The translations under genes and the position numbers were made by a program. A stretch of DNA of 64,000 bases from DATFNV01 sp963827935 (lineage in GTDB: Bacteria; Planctomycetota; Planctomycetia; Gemmatales; Gemmataceae), in NCBI GenBank assembly GCA_963827935.1, contig CAWHCN010000013.1:434001-498000 (forward strand), in the 5' to 3' direction. Below, piece after piece: positions 44,774 through 54,732 of the stretch (position 1 is its first letter; the number at the start of each line of letters is the position of its first letter). The notes beneath the pieces were generated by a model. The model did no database searches and had not been told where the DNA came from. It saw only the letters and a program-made list of their open reading frames with translations.

Positions 44774-44790
44774 TTCAGACCCGCCGACTC

Positions 44791-45006
44791 TTACACAGAA
44801 GCCCGACGGGGCCCGCCTGTTTGCGCGTCATCTGCGCGAGGGGGATAGTCGTTACAGCAGAGCCGCACAAGGATCTCCTCGGCGACAATCGCGGTGGCCG
44901 AGTCGAACTGATCCCGCCGTACGAGACCGGCATCGACCAATGCATCGACTGCCAAGCCCGCAATCTGTTCGCTCCATCGCTTGACAGGATTATTCGGATC
45001 GTCCAT
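44791..45006 (-). CDS. hypothetical protein (71 aa)
   Basis: ATG 45006 (MDDPNNPVKRWSEQIAGLAV) then DALVDAGLVRRDQFDSATAI and VAEEILVRLCCNDYPPRADD. Acidic and helical; intact. It is convergent with the S1 operon. Function unknown. Confidence 0.6.
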   Translation of the reverse strand: MDDPNNPVKRWSEQIAGLAVDALVDAGLVRRDQFDSATAIVAEEILVRLCCNDYPPRADDAQTGGPRRASV

Positions 45007-45031
45007 TTGCAACCCTCGCTGGCGTATCGGG

Positions 45032-46075
45032 CTAACTCCCCATCAGTTGCCCCAGAATATACATTTCCAATCCCTCATAATCCCGCTCCGCCCGGTACGC
45101 CTCCACCCTCGCCGTGTCCACACCGCGGACAACGTCGAGCAGGCGGTGGAACATTTCCAGGCTATTCGCCAGGTGCTTCGTCTGGTCGCCGGCGCGGGTG
45201 GTGCGCATCGGCTTGACGTCCAGGCCGACACAGCCGTCGAACCCGCCTCGCTCCAGGACCCAGACCTGGTTGAACGCCCGCCGCAGGTCCACCGAGCCGA
45301 AAACCTTGTCCTGGTCGTATTTCAGGCCGTTCTGGTCGTTGAGGTGGACGCTCCAGAGCTTGCCGTGCCACAGGGCATAGGCCATGTCGTCGGACGGGTC
45401 GAGGCCGGCCAGGATGCTGTGGGCTGACTCGATCAGCACGCCGCAGCGCGACGGCTCGACGGTGCGATAGCACAGGGCCAGGAAGTGCCCCGGTGTCGGC
45501 AGGTAGGCCTGGTCCATCGGCTCGTTGGGCTTCATCTCCCCCAGGATGCGGATGGTGCGATCGTAGTCCAGCAGGACATTGACGGCATCCAGGATGCGTC
45601 CGGCCGCGGTCATCGGGTCCTTGGCCTCGCGGATATAGGTCCCCTCGCGCGCCAGCCAGAGGACGATGTCCTTGCAGCCGACGCCATTGGCGATGTCGAT
45701 GGCCCGCTTGCTCCGCTCGATGGCGTACTTGCGCTCGGAGGCGCTGTTCGAGGTGAAGCCGCCGTCGATGGTCCGCGGGTGCTCCCAGAGGCGCGGGGCC
45801 ACAAATTCGCAGAACAGCCCCTCCCCCTCCAGCACCTTCTTCACCCGGGCCGCCGTGCGCGCCAGCGTCTGCGGATCGGCGTCGATCTGGTCGGGGGGAA
45901 CAACATCGTCATCGTGGAACTGGACGCCGTCGAAGCCGAGTTTCTTGTACTCGCGGATCTTGGCGGCGAAGGCCACTTCCTTGCGGACGGGCGGGCCGAA
46001 CGGGTCGGCCCCGGTGCTGATGTTCCACGGGCCGAAGGTGAAGCGGTAAGTCCGATTGTTCGCGGCGGGGGGCAT
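45032..46075 (-). CDS. xylose-isomerase-like TIM-barrel protein
   Basis: 347 aa, intact. It shows KKLGFDGVQFHDDDVVPPDQ, CKDIVLWLAREGTYIREA, GEMKPNEPMDQAY and SVHLNDQNGLKYDQDK with the paired carboxylates and His residues of metal-dependent isomerases. The length fits sugar isomerase/epimerase families better than classical XylA. Activity may be xylose isomerase or a related inositol or keto-sugar isomerase. Confidence 0.75.
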   Translation of the reverse strand: MPPAANNRTYRFTFGPWNISTGADPFGPPVRKEVAFAAKIREYKKLGFDGVQFHDDDVVPPDQIDADPQTLARTAARVKKVLEGEGLFCEFVAPRLWEHPRTIDGGFTSNSASERKYAIERSKRAIDIANGVGCKDIVLWLAREGTYIREAKDPMTAAGRILDAVNVLLDYDRTIRILGEMKPNEPMDQAYLPTPGHFLALCYRTVEPSRCGVLIESAHSILAGLDPSDDMAYALWHGKLWSVHLNDQNGLKYDQDKVFGSVDLRRAFNQVWVLERGGFDGCVGLDVKPMRTTRAGDQTKHLANSLEMFHRLLDVVRGVDTARVEAYRAERDYEGLEMYILGQLMGS

Positions 46076-46140
46076 TCAAGTTTTCTCCGGGGCGTGCCGA
46101 TAAAAGGAGCTAATTGGATTACGCGGGTTCTTTCCCCGCC

Positions 46141-46200
46141 CTGTTGGCCCGACGCGCCAGCGAGGGTATAAAACGCCCCGCTGGCGGGTCGGGCTAACAG
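46141..46200. repeat. palindromic repeat (AGCCCGACGCGCCAGC family)
   Basis: CTGTTGGCCCGACGCGCCAG and its reversed partner CTGGCGGGTCGGGCTAACAG form a hairpin with a short GTATAAAA-type loop. The family is the same as at 35477-35590. It lies between the divergent isomerase and zinc-ribbon genes. Confidence 0.75.
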
Positions 46201-46215
46201 AATCAAGGCCCTCAG

Positions 46216-46434
46216 GTGAAGGCGGATCGTTCCGTGGAGCGTCTCACAATCACGTGCGTCAGTTGCGGTCATGTCTGGACGGTTCCCCACACGTTTTCTA
46301 TTTACGAGCAACAGGCCGTCGAGTCCTGTCCCTGCCCCGACTGCGGCGCCTACACGCTGTGCTGCCACGACGCGCTGGAGCCGGAGTTCCTGGCGGGAAC
46401 GCGGCGACGATCGCCAGTAGCCAGCCTGCGATGA
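46216..46434 (+). CDS. small zinc-ribbon protein
   Basis: GTG 46216 (VKADRSVERLTITCVSCGHV). Cysteine pairs CVSCGHVWT and CPCPDCGAYTLCCH form a compact zinc ribbon in 72 aa. Intact. It precedes the thiolase gene by about 40 bases and may be co-transcribed. Function unknown. Confidence 0.6.
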   Translation: MKADRSVERLTITCVSCGHVWTVPHTFSIYEQQAVESCPCPDCGAYTLCCHDALEPEFLAGTRRRSPVASLR

Positions 46435-46473
46435 GCGACCGGCCGGGGCCTCCTCTTGCGGAAAGGCTCCGCC

Positions 46474-47632
46474 ATGCGTCACGCCGTCGTCATCGAAGCG
46501 GTTCGCACTCCCATCGGCCGGGCTCACGCCGACAAGGGCATCTTCCGCGATACCCGGGCCGACGATCTGTCGGCCGAACTGATGCGCGCCCTGCTCGAGC
46601 GCAGCGGCCTGCCGCCGACCGAGGTCGAGGATATCCACTGGGGCTGCGTCAAGCAGGAGCGCGAGCAGGGGTACAACATCGCTCGCCTGGCCGGGCTCAT
46701 CGCCGGCCTGCCAGTCGAGGTCGGCGGGGCCACGGTCAATCGGCTGTGCGGGTCGTCGCTGCAAGCGCTGCACCAGGCGGCCCAGAGTATTGCCGCCGGC
46801 TGCGAGGACGTGCAGATTGCCGGGGGCGTCGAGCACATGCATCACCTCCCGATGGAATCCGGCTTCGATCCCAGCCCGCACCTCTTCTTTCGCCATAGCC
46901 CCGCCGTGCTCCAGATGGCCCTGACGGCGGAAAACTTGGCGCTGCGGTATCGCATTGGCCGCAAGGAACAGGACGAGCTCGCCCTGCGCAGTCACCGCCT
47001 GGCGGCCGCCGCCACCGACAGCGGCGCCTTCGCCCGCGAGATCGCGCCGACCTGGGGCCGCGATGAGGAAGGACGTTCGCAAGACCATCGCCGTGGACCA
47101 GGGCATACGCCGCGATACCAGCCTTGAGGCGCTGTCCGCCCTGAAACCGGCCTTCATGCCCGACGGAGGCACGGTGACAGCGGGCAACGCCAGCCAGATC
47201 AGCGTCGGCGCCGCCGCCCTGCTCGTCATGTCCGAGGAACGGGCGAAGGAGCTGGGACTGAAGCCAAAAGTCCGCATCCGCGCGATGGCGGTGGCCGGCG
47301 TTGACCCGTCGGTCATGGGCATCGGCCCGGTGCCGGCGGTCCACAAGGTCTTGCAGCGGGCCAAGCTGACCCTGGCCGACATTGACCTGATCGAGCTGAA
47401 CGAGGCCTTCGCCGCCCAGGCCCTGGCGGTGATGAAGCTCCTCAAGCTCGATCCGGACCGGGTCAACATTCGCGGTGGAGCCATCGCCCTGGGCCATCCC
47501 CTGGGGTGCAGCGGCGCCCGCATTGCGACGACGCTGATTCACGCCATGAGGGATCGCAAAGCCCGCCTGGGGCTGGCGACGATGTGCATCGGGGCGGGGC
47601 AGGGGATCGCGACGGTGTTCGAGGCCGTGTGA
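46474..47632 (+). CDS. thiolase (acetyl-CoA acyltransferase), frameshifted
   Basis: ATG 46474 (MRHAVVIEAVRTPIGRAHAD). The catalytic Cys is in GATVNRLCGSSLQALHQAAQ; after a frame change near 47065 the second part shows ELNEAFAAQALAV, GGAIALGHPLGCSGAR (His) and TMCIGAGQG (second Cys). The shortened middle part (only about 385 aa in all) suggests a small indel. Degradative or biosynthetic thiolysis of 3-ketoacyl-CoA. Confidence 0.88.
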
Positions 47633-47650
47633 ACAACCGGTCTCGGACGT

Positions 47651-49161
47651 TCAGATCCCGTACAGCTCCTCGTATTTCCGGCGAAGCCCTTCCACCAGCG
47701 GCCCGTGGTGGGGAGGCGATCCGGTGACTTTCTCGATCAGTCGCCGGGCCGAGGTGCGTCCGCCCTGCTGGTAGACTTGTTCGCGCAGCCAGCGCAGCAG
47801 GCCGCCAAAGTCGCCGCGGGCAAAGGCCTCGTCGAGGTCGCCGAGCTGTTCCCGGGCCCGGGCCAGGAGCTGAGCCGCGAAGATGTTCCCGAGCGTGTAG
47901 GTGGGAAAATAGCCGAACATCCCCGCCGCCCAATGACCGTCTTGCAGGCACCCCTGCGCGTCGTCGGCCGGCACCACGCCGAGGTAATGCCGGTAGGCTT
48001 CCTGCCAGGCACCGGGGAGATCGGCAGGCGCAAGTCGCCGGCGAGGAGCGCCCGCTCCAGCTCGAAACGGATCAAGACGTGCAGGTTGTACGTCACCTCG
48101 TCGGCCCCAACCCGGATCAAAGTCGGCTTGACGGCGTTGATCGCAGAATGGAAATGGTCGAGACCCACATCGCCGAGCGCGCTGGGAAAGGCCGCCTGGG
48201 CTCTGGGGAAAAAGTGCTGCCAGAAGGCCCAACTGCGGCCGACGGCGTTTTCCCACAGCCGGGCCTGCGATTCGTGCAACCCCAGCGACAACACCTCGCC
48301 CCGAGGCGTGCCGTGGTGCTCGATCGGCAGTCCCTGCTCGTACAGGCCGTGGCCCACCTCGTGCAAGAGGCCGAAGAAGCCGTCGCTGAAGTTGTGTTCG
48401 GCGAAGCGCGTCGTGATGCGACAATCGCCGGGACCGATGGTGCTGAAGAAGGGATGCGTCGTCGTGTCGAGGCGTCCACGGCGGAAGTCGAAACCGACCG
48501 CGGCTCCCACCGCCTCGCCGAAGGCGCGCTGCTGCGCAACCGGGTAAGCGCGGTTCAGAAATGTCGTGTCGGGAGGGGGGCGATCGTAGGCGATGGCGTT
48601 CACCAGCGGCAGTAGTTCGCAGCGCAGCGCGTCGAACAGGACGGCCAGATCGTCACCGCGTACCCCCGGTTCGTAACCGTCGAGCAGCGCGTCGTAGAGG
48701 TCGGGAGTAAGATCGAGCGCTTCGGCCTCGCGCCGCTTCAGCTGGATAATCTTCTCCAGCCAGGGACGGAAGCGACGAAAGTCGGCGGCCCGGCGTGCCG
48801 CGGCCCATTCCCGTTCCGCCAGCGACGTGATGCGGGCCAGTTCCTCGACCAGCTCGCGCGGCAGGTGCGTTTGTCGCTCATGGCTCCGCCGGATTTCGCG
48901 GACGTTCACCGCCTCGTCCGATTCCGGATCGGCGACGAGCGCCGAGCCCTCGACCGCGGCAAAGAGGTCGCCGAGCCGCGGGTCGGTGGCCCGTTCGTGC
49001 TGCAAGCCGGCGAGGAGGGCGAGCTGCGCGGCTCGGTGCTCCGCCCCGGCCGGAGGCATGTAGGTGTCCTCGTCCCACGCCAGCAGTTCTGCGCACGACG
49101 CCAGGAGCGAGTGCTCCTTCGTCCGCCGGATCAACTCTGCGTAGGCGAGTTCGGGTCGCAT
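47651..49161 (-). CDS. M32 carboxypeptidase, frameshifted
   Basis: About 503 aa. Active-site HExxH is in FFGLLHEVGHGLYEQG, followed by the third ligand Glu in LGLHESQARLWENAVGRSW. M32 text includes AELLAWDEDTYMPPAGAEHR, ITTRFAEHNFSDGFFG and DEVTYNLHVLIRFELERALL; after a frame change near 48030 it continues PGAWQEAYRHYLGVVPADDA to GLRRKYEELYGI. These Zn enzymes release C-terminal amino acids. Confidence 0.9.
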
Positions 49162-49194
49162 CGGTCCTCGGGTGGTCTGGGCCTCTTGCCAAAT

Positions 49195-49603
49195 TCAAGG
49201 GAGATAAAGCCGCCCCGCGCCGCGGATATTGTCGGCATAGAGCACGAAATCGAGGAGCTTTTCCACGACTCGGTCGAGGAAGGCCGAGCTGTGGTAGACG
49301 CGATCCGGCAGAGGGAGCGTGAATACGGGCAGGCTGGTAGGCGTTCCTTCGCGGCGAAGCGTTGCTTCAAGCGAGTCCTCGGATTCTTCGTTGCGATTGC
49401 TGGTTAGCAGGTAGTAACCCTGTGCCTGGCAGAATCGCCAGACAATATCGTCGGGCGACGCGGGGTCGAGGCCGACCTCGCGGAAATTTCGGAAGGTCAC
49501 GTCCAGGGGGACCGTGAAGTCGCGCCACTCCGGAGTCTGCATCCGCATCCAAATGTGCCGCGCCCTGCCCTTCGATGTTCGCGTCAATCAGGATGACCGG
49601 CAC
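49195..49603 (-). CDS. PIN-like toxin partner, frameshifted
   Basis: GTG 49603 (VPVILIDANIEGQGAAH), then after one frame change near 49560 IWMRMQTPEWRDFTVPLDVT, FCQAQGYYLLTSNRNEESED and a C-terminal VVEKLLDFVLYADNIRGAGR. The LIDAN...LLTSNR residues match a Mut7-C/DUF5615-like PIN fold. It overlaps the DUF433 gene, which identifies it as a toxin-antitoxin partner. Confidence 0.65.
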
Positions 49604-49949
49604 CGTTTTTCTCCGCCATCTTCCGCTCCATTTTCTCCTTGAGACGGGCCACACGCTCTTCAGTGGTCAGGTTTTCGTCGCTTTCGGCAAAAATCCCGCC
49701 CCGCGCACGCTGCGCCTCCATGCCACGCTTGTGGAACTCCTCCACCCGGCGGTCTTTTTCTACTAATTCATCGTGATGTACGTTGACGTACTCGACAACG
49801 GCGTCGAACTGCTCGCGCGTCATGCTCGGCATGATTCGGTGGATGAAGTCGAAGTCGTAGCCGCGGTGAAGGTAGTAGAAGACATCCATTACCGTCAGCC
49901 GATGCCCTTCGATCTGCGGGCCGCGGCCAAGATCGACGATCCGGATCAC
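49584..49949 (-). CDS. DUF433 antitoxin-like protein
   Basis: 121 aa (MIRIVDLGRGPQIEGHRLTV; MDVFYYLHRGYDFDFIHRIM; MTREQFDAVVEYVNVHHDEL). The DUF433 winged-helix text is followed by an unusually long, charged coiled-coil-like tail (ERVARLKEKMERKMAEKNGA). It overlaps the downstream PIN-like gene. Confidence 0.75.
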   Translation of the reverse strand: MIRIVDLGRGPQIEGHRLTVMDVFYYLHRGYDFDFIHRIMPSMTREQFDAVVEYVNVHHDELVEKDRRVEEFHKRGMEAQRARGGIFAESDENLTTEERVARLKEKMERKMAEKNGAGHPD

Positions 49950-50121
49950 GGTTGCTGCTCCTCCGACTGGGATTGGGCTTCCTGCGGTTCCTCGGGCCTC
50001 TGCTCACGCCGTCTCGTGCGATGGTAACGCCGTCAGGAAGAGCCGGCAAGAGCACGGTGCTTCTTCCTCTTTCCCTGACGCCAGCCAGCCGCTTGCAGCT
50101 CCGCCGTTCGCCTGCCATAGT

Positions 50122-51622
50122 ATGTCATCGCCGACCATTCCCCCTGGAGCCATCCCCCCCATGCTGACCCCCGCCGAAGAACTGGGGCTAAGCGGCCTGA
50201 GCCTGGCCGGCCGGGTGCGCCAGGCATTTCACAGGCTCCCCGAGCCGGCCGTCGTCGATCTCATCCGGCGGATGCGCGACGAGGCTTTTCGCCGCCACCT
50301 CATCTACCTGCGCGACGGCACGCCGGACGCCATCCACGTCCTCCCCAGCCCGCTCACCGTGCTGCCCGATCAGCTTGCCTACATCCATTACGTATCGCTC
50401 ACGATCCTGAACGCCCTGAAGCGCTTGCCCGATCTGTACATGCAAGACTTCGCCGTGCGCGAGGTGCTGCGGCTGTCGCCGGGGGAAGAGGACTGGGTGT
50501 GGAAGTGCTGGGGGCCCGGGCAGCGCGAGAATAACCCGGTGTTCGGCCGGCTGGACGCCATGATCGACTTCACCAGCCCCATGTGGAAGGACACGCTGCG
50601 CTTCGTCGAGCCGAACCTGAGCGGGATCGGCGGGCTGCACCTGGTGCCGACCGCCGACGCCATCGTGGCCGACGTCGTCGTGCCGGCCTTGCAGCAACAG
50701 GATCCTCAGTTGCGGCTCGAAGTCGGCAAGGACATCCGCGAACTTCTCATGCAGGAAGTGATCGACCAACTCGAAGCCCTTGGCCGGCGCGGACGCAACG
50801 TCTGCTTCGTCGAGCCGAAGTACGCTGGCGTTGGGCCGGACGAGCAGGAGGCGCTGGCCCAGTATTTTCACGAGCGCCACGGCCTAAAGGTCATGCACGC
50901 CGATCCCAGCGAACTGACGCTGCGCGACGGCGAGGTCTACTACGACGGCCAGGTCGTCGATCTCGCTTATCGCGATTATGCCGTCTACGACTTGCTCGAA
51001 ATCGAGGATGAGGAGAAGGTGAACGTCGAGCCGATGCGGACGCTGTTCAAGCAGAACCGGGTGATCTCGTCGATCAGCGCCGAGATGGACCAGAAGAGCT
51101 GCTGGGAAGTGTTGACCGACCCGGAGCTGGTGCAGAAGTATTTCAGTGCCGAAGAGCGCCAGGTCTTCCGCCGGCACATCCTGTGGACGCGTATCCTGTC
51201 AGACCGCCGGACAGCGCTGCCGGACGGCACCACGGGGGACCTGATCGCTTATGCCCGCAAGGAGCGTGAGGCCCTGGTGCTCAAGCCGAACCGCTCCTAT
51301 GGCGGCGAGGGCGTGGTCATCGGCCCATCGCTGTCGCAGGAAGATTGGGAGCAGAAGATCGACAAGGCGCTGGCCGACAAGGAGGCGCTGGGTGGTGCAG
51401 GCGTTGGCGAACATCCCGGTTTACCTGTTCCCGGTGGTCGGGCCGGACGGCAAGGTCAAGGTCGAGCCGTTCTACACTGTGATGGGCTTCGCGCCGAGCA
51501 AGTACGGGCTGGCGATCCTGGGGCGAGCGTCGCAGAAGCAGGTGGTCAACGTGGCGCAGCGCGGCGGTATGTGTGTGGTAATGATCGGCCGGCCGCCGGG
51601 GCGTCTGGTGGGGCCTGGATGA
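50122..51622 (+). CDS. circularly permuted ATP-grasp protein, frameshifted
   Basis: ATG 50122. Long protein (about 500 aa) with FVEPNLSGIGGLHLVPTADA, VCFVEPKYAGVGPDEQEALA and the ATP-grasp nucleotide loop ALVLKPNRSYGGEGVVIGPS. After a frame change near 51390 it continues VVQALANIPVYLFPVVGPDG and ILGRASQKQVVNVAQRGGMC. Related to glutathionylspermidine-synthase-like and other type-2 permuted ATP-grasp proteins that ligate unknown peptides or amino compounds. Confidence 0.75.
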
Positions 51623-51696
51623 AACCACAAGGGACACAAAGGACACAAAGACAGAATCTGGGGTCTTCTTTGTGCCCTTTGTGCCCTTTGTGGTTT
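51622..51696. terminator. hairpin between convergent genes
   Basis: AAACCACAAGGGACACAAAG and the reversed partner CTTTGTGCCCTTTGTGGTTT (with one inner copy of ACACAAAG) form a long stem between two convergent genes. It may serve as a bidirectional terminator; it is also a repeat-like CACAAAGG sequence. Confidence 0.55.
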
Positions 51697-51708
51697 GTTC
51701 TGCGACCT

Positions 51709-52611
51709 TCACAGCGCCCGCGCGACCTGGGCCGCCAGGTGGGAGTTGGCCACGATCAGGGCCTGATTGGCGGCCAGGCTCCGACCGCCAGTGATCTCGG
51801 CGAGCCGTGCCAGCAGGAAGGGCGTCACGCTCGGTCCGGACACGCTCTGGGCCGCCGCTTGCCGTTCGGCCTCGGCCAATGCCAGGGCAAACTCGGCGGG
51901 ATCCAGGGACGAGTCGGCGTCGATGGGCTGGGCCAGCACCAGGCCGGCGCCGCCAAGCGTCCAGTGGGCCCAACACAGTTCCGCTGCCGCTTCCGGGGTT
52001 TCCACACGCGCGGCCAACGGCAATCCGCTGGACCGGACGTAGAAGGCCGGGAACTCATCGCAGCCGTAGCCGATGACCGGTACCCGCTGAGTCTCCAGGT
52101 ATTCCAGCGTGGCCGGCAGATCGAGGATGCTCTTGGCCCCGGCACAGACAACCACGACCGGCGTGTGGGCCAGCTCGGTCAGGTCGGCAGACACGTCCCA
52201 GGTCTGGGCCGCGCCCCGGTGGACGCCGCCGATGCCGCCCGTCGCGAAGACGCGGATGCCGGCGCGATGGGCCAGCCGCATGGTGGCGGCCACCGTCGTT
52301 CCCGCTGTATGCTTGAGCGTGATGGCGGCCGCCAGGTCACGGCTGCTCGCCTTCTGCACCCCATCGGCCAGCGCAAGGGCTTGCAAGCCCTCTCTGTTGA
52401 GCCCAATTGTGGGGATACCGCGCAGCACCGCGATGGTCGCGGGCACGGCTCGTTCCCGGCGCACCGCCTCCTCCGCCAACTGTGCTGTTTCCAGGTTCAG
52501 CGGCCGCGGCAGGCCGTGCGTGATCAAGGTCGATTCCAGCGCCACAACCGGCCTGCCATCGGCCAGAGCCTTGGCGACCTCCGGCCGCACATCCAGGAGT
52601 TCGCCTGGCAT
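51709..52611 (-). CDS. psuG: pseudouridine-5'-phosphate glycosidase
   Basis: 300 aa, intact. PsuG signatures: VVALESTLITHGLPRPLNLE, GTTVAATMRLAHRAGIRVFA and TGGIGGVHRGAAQTWDVSAD, with a catalytic Lys region in the core. It cleaves pseudouridine 5'-phosphate to uracil and ribose 5-phosphate. ATG 52611 is used; the GTG at 52617 overlaps the threonine synthase stop. No psuK kinase is seen. Confidence 0.92.
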   Translation of the reverse strand: MPGELLDVRPEVAKALADGRPVVALESTLITHGLPRPLNLETAQLAEEAVRRERAVPATIAVLRGIPTIGLNREGLQALALADGVQKASSRDLAAAITLKHTAGTTVAATMRLAHRAGIRVFATGGIGGVHRGAAQTWDVSADLTELAHTPVVVVCAGAKSILDLPATLEYLETQRVPVIGYGCDEFPAFYVRSSGLPLAARVETPEAAAELCWAHWTLGGAGLVLAQPIDADSSLDPAEFALALAEAERQAAAQSVSGPSVTPFLLARLAEITGGRSLAANQALIVANSHLAAQVARAL

Positions 52612-52613
52612 GG

Positions 52614-53973
52614 TCACCTCGCGTCGGCCAGGGCCGCATAGTCGATGGGCCGATTCTTATCCACGCGGGGCAGATCGAGCGGCACCACCTCCGGATACTT
52701 CTGGGCGGCCCCCGTGTTGAAGACGACGACTTCCTCATCCGGTCCAATCCGGCCGGTCTTCACCAGCGTTTCGAGGCAATCGAAGCAAACCGCTGTTTCC
52801 GGACAGATAGCGATCCCTTCGCGGCTGGCAACGCGGCGCATCCACTCCGTGATGCGTTTCTCCTGCCCGGCGATGGCAAGTCCGCCACTGGCACGGATGG
52901 CGTCGAGCATCATGAAATCGCCAACCGCCGCCGGCACGCGCAAGCCGCTGGCGATGGTGTGGGCATTCGGGAACGGCTCGGCGAAGCGCTGCCCCGATTC
53001 GAAGGCGCGGACGATCGGGGCGCACCCTTCGCTTTGGCAAGAGATGAGGCGCGGCAGCCCCGTACTCTCTCCTGGCCCCGGTACCCCGGGGAGAGGGGTC
53101 GGGGGCGAGGGGTTGTGTGCGCGCGCGTGCGCAGTGCAATCCATTCTCCCCACCCCCAACCCTTCTGCCCGGGGTACCGGAGCGAGAGGAGAAGAGCGGA
53201 GCCAGCCGAGTTCACGCAGTTCCGCGAACGCCTTCCACATGCCGATCAGCCCCGTGCCGCCGCCGGTCGGGTAGAGGATGACATCCGGCAGCCGCCAGCC
53301 GAGCTGTTCCGCCAGCTCCAGCCCCATTGTCTTCTTGCCTTCCAGGCGATACGGCTCCTTAAGGGTGGACATGTCGAACCAGCCGAGGCCGCTCGGTCCC
53401 CTCCCGGACGATGCGGCCACAATCGGTGATGAGGCCGTTGACCAGGAAGACGCGGCCGCCGGCCAGGTGGGCCTCGACCTGGTTGATGCGCGGCGTGTCG
53501 TCCGGCATGAAGACGAACGCTTCCATGCCGGCCCGCGCCGCGTAGGCTGCCAGCGCCCCACCGGCATTGCCCGCCGTGGGGATTGCCAGCCTGGTCAGGC
53601 CGAAGTGCTTCGCCAGGCTGACGGCCGTCGTCATGCCGCGGCTCTTGAAACTGCCCGTCGGCAACTGCGATTCGTCCTTGACGAACAGGCGCGACAGGCC
53701 GAGTTCCCGGCCCAGGCGCGGGCAGGGCAAGAGCGGTGTCATCCCCTCGCCGAGCGTGACCGGCTCCTCGTCGAACGGCAGCGGCAGCAGCTCGCGATAG
53801 CGCCACAGCGACGGCGGCCGGGTCGCGATTTCGGCCGGTGTGACGGCGTTGCGGACGGCGGCCAGATCGTACCGCACCCAGAGCGGCCGGCCCTGGTGGA
53901 CAGTCTGGACCTGATCGGCCGGCAGCCGGGTGCCGTCGAGGGCGCTTTCGAGATGCGTGACGTAGTGGTTCAT
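52614..53973 (-). CDS. thrC: threonine synthase with in-frame palindromic insertion, frameshifted
   Basis: ATG 53973. PLP-dependent text: HLESALDGTRLPADQVQTVH; LFVKDESQLPTGSFKSRGMT (PLP Lys); TAGNAGGALAAYAARAGMEA; TGGGTGLIGMWKAFAELREL; LETLVKTGRIGPDEEVVVFN. One frame change near 53395. Between AELRELGWL and PRLISCQSEGCAPIVRAFES about 44 residues (SPPTPLPGVPGPGE-like) derive from a palindromic repeat at 53066-53191, in frame. It makes threonine from O-phosphohomoserine, if active. Confidence 0.82.
53066..53191. repeat. palindromic repeat inside the threonine synthase gene
   Basis: GAGAGGGGTCGGGGGCGAGG and its partner CCCCACCCCCAACCCTTCTG, with outer arms near CTCTCTCCTGGCCCCGG/CCGGAGCGAGAGGAG, belong to the CTCCCCTCGCCCCGG family found at 21765-21878. 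It adds about 42 codons to the gene without breaking the frame. Confidence 0.7.
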
Positions 53974-54138
53974 GATGGGGTCAGGGTATGGATTGGGGTG
54001 GCGATTGCGCAGCCGGCCGGCTTGATCCGTCGCATCTCTATCCACGCCCTTCCCGCTCGCCCCGACGCCTCCTCCCCGGTACAATGCCCTGAATACTCCT
54101 CGCGCCCGGCCGTCTAGTTTTAGGGAGACTCTGCCGCA

Positions 54139-54732
54139 ATGGCTGCCTTTACCGCTTCTTGCCCTTCGATGCCCAGCGACGAGCAGTTGCTCGCCTGCTT
54201 TGCGTCCGGGCGGCGCGAGGCGCTGGAGGAGCTGTTTCGGCGGTATCGAGCGCCGGCTTACCGGGTCGCACACCGACTGCTCAGCCACGAGGCCGATGCC
54301 CTGGATGCCGTTCAGGAAGGCTTCGTCAAGGCGCTCACCCATCTGGATGGTTTCCGGGGCCATAGCTCGTTCAAGACCTGGCTGCTGCGCGTGGTCAGCA
54401 ACGCGGCCCTCGACCTGGGGCGGCAACGTGGGCGGCGCGAAACAGTCCGGCTGCCCGGCGATGGCCACACCGACAGCGATGGCGGACCGGCCGTGGCCGA
54501 AAACCCGACACGCCGGCTCGAACAGGCCGACCGCCGCCGCCTGCTGGACGAGGCCTTGGCCACGCTGCCCGAGGCCCAACGGCGGACCTTTGTGTTGCAC
54601 GCCGAGGGCGGACTCAGTTACCGCGAGGTGGCCGAGACGCTCGGCATCTCCATCGGCACGGTCATCAGCCGCCTGTACTACACCCGCCTGAAGCTGCGGG
54701 CCTTCCTGGCCGAAAGGACGGGGAGCCTATGA
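54139..54732 (+). CDS. ECF RNA polymerase sigma factor
   Basis: 197 aa. Sigma region 2 (LLACFASGRREALEELFRRY; ADALDAVQEGFVKALTHLDG; HSSFKTWLLRVVSNAALDLG) and region 4 (LPEAQRRTFVLHAEGGLSYR; EVAETLGISIGTVISRLYYT) are clear. It overlaps the next gene by four bases, making a sigma/anti-sigma operon. The promoter lies in 53974-54138. Intact. Confidence 0.92.
   Translation: MAAFTASCPSMPSDEQLLACFASGRREALEELFRRYRAPAYRVAHRLLSHEADALDAVQEGFVKALTHLDGFRGHSSFKTWLLRVVSNAALDLGRQRGRRETVRLPGDGHTDSDGGPAVAENPTRRLEQADRRRLLDEALATLPEAQRRTFVLHAEGGLSYREVAETLGISIGTVISRLYYTRLKLRAFLAERTGSL

Noticed and set aside
45841..47523. A 560-codon minus-strand frame overlapping the thiolase and isomerase genes
   Set aside because: It is antisense to recognisable thiolase and TIM-barrel genes; codon composition is the mirror of those genes and no family text was found.
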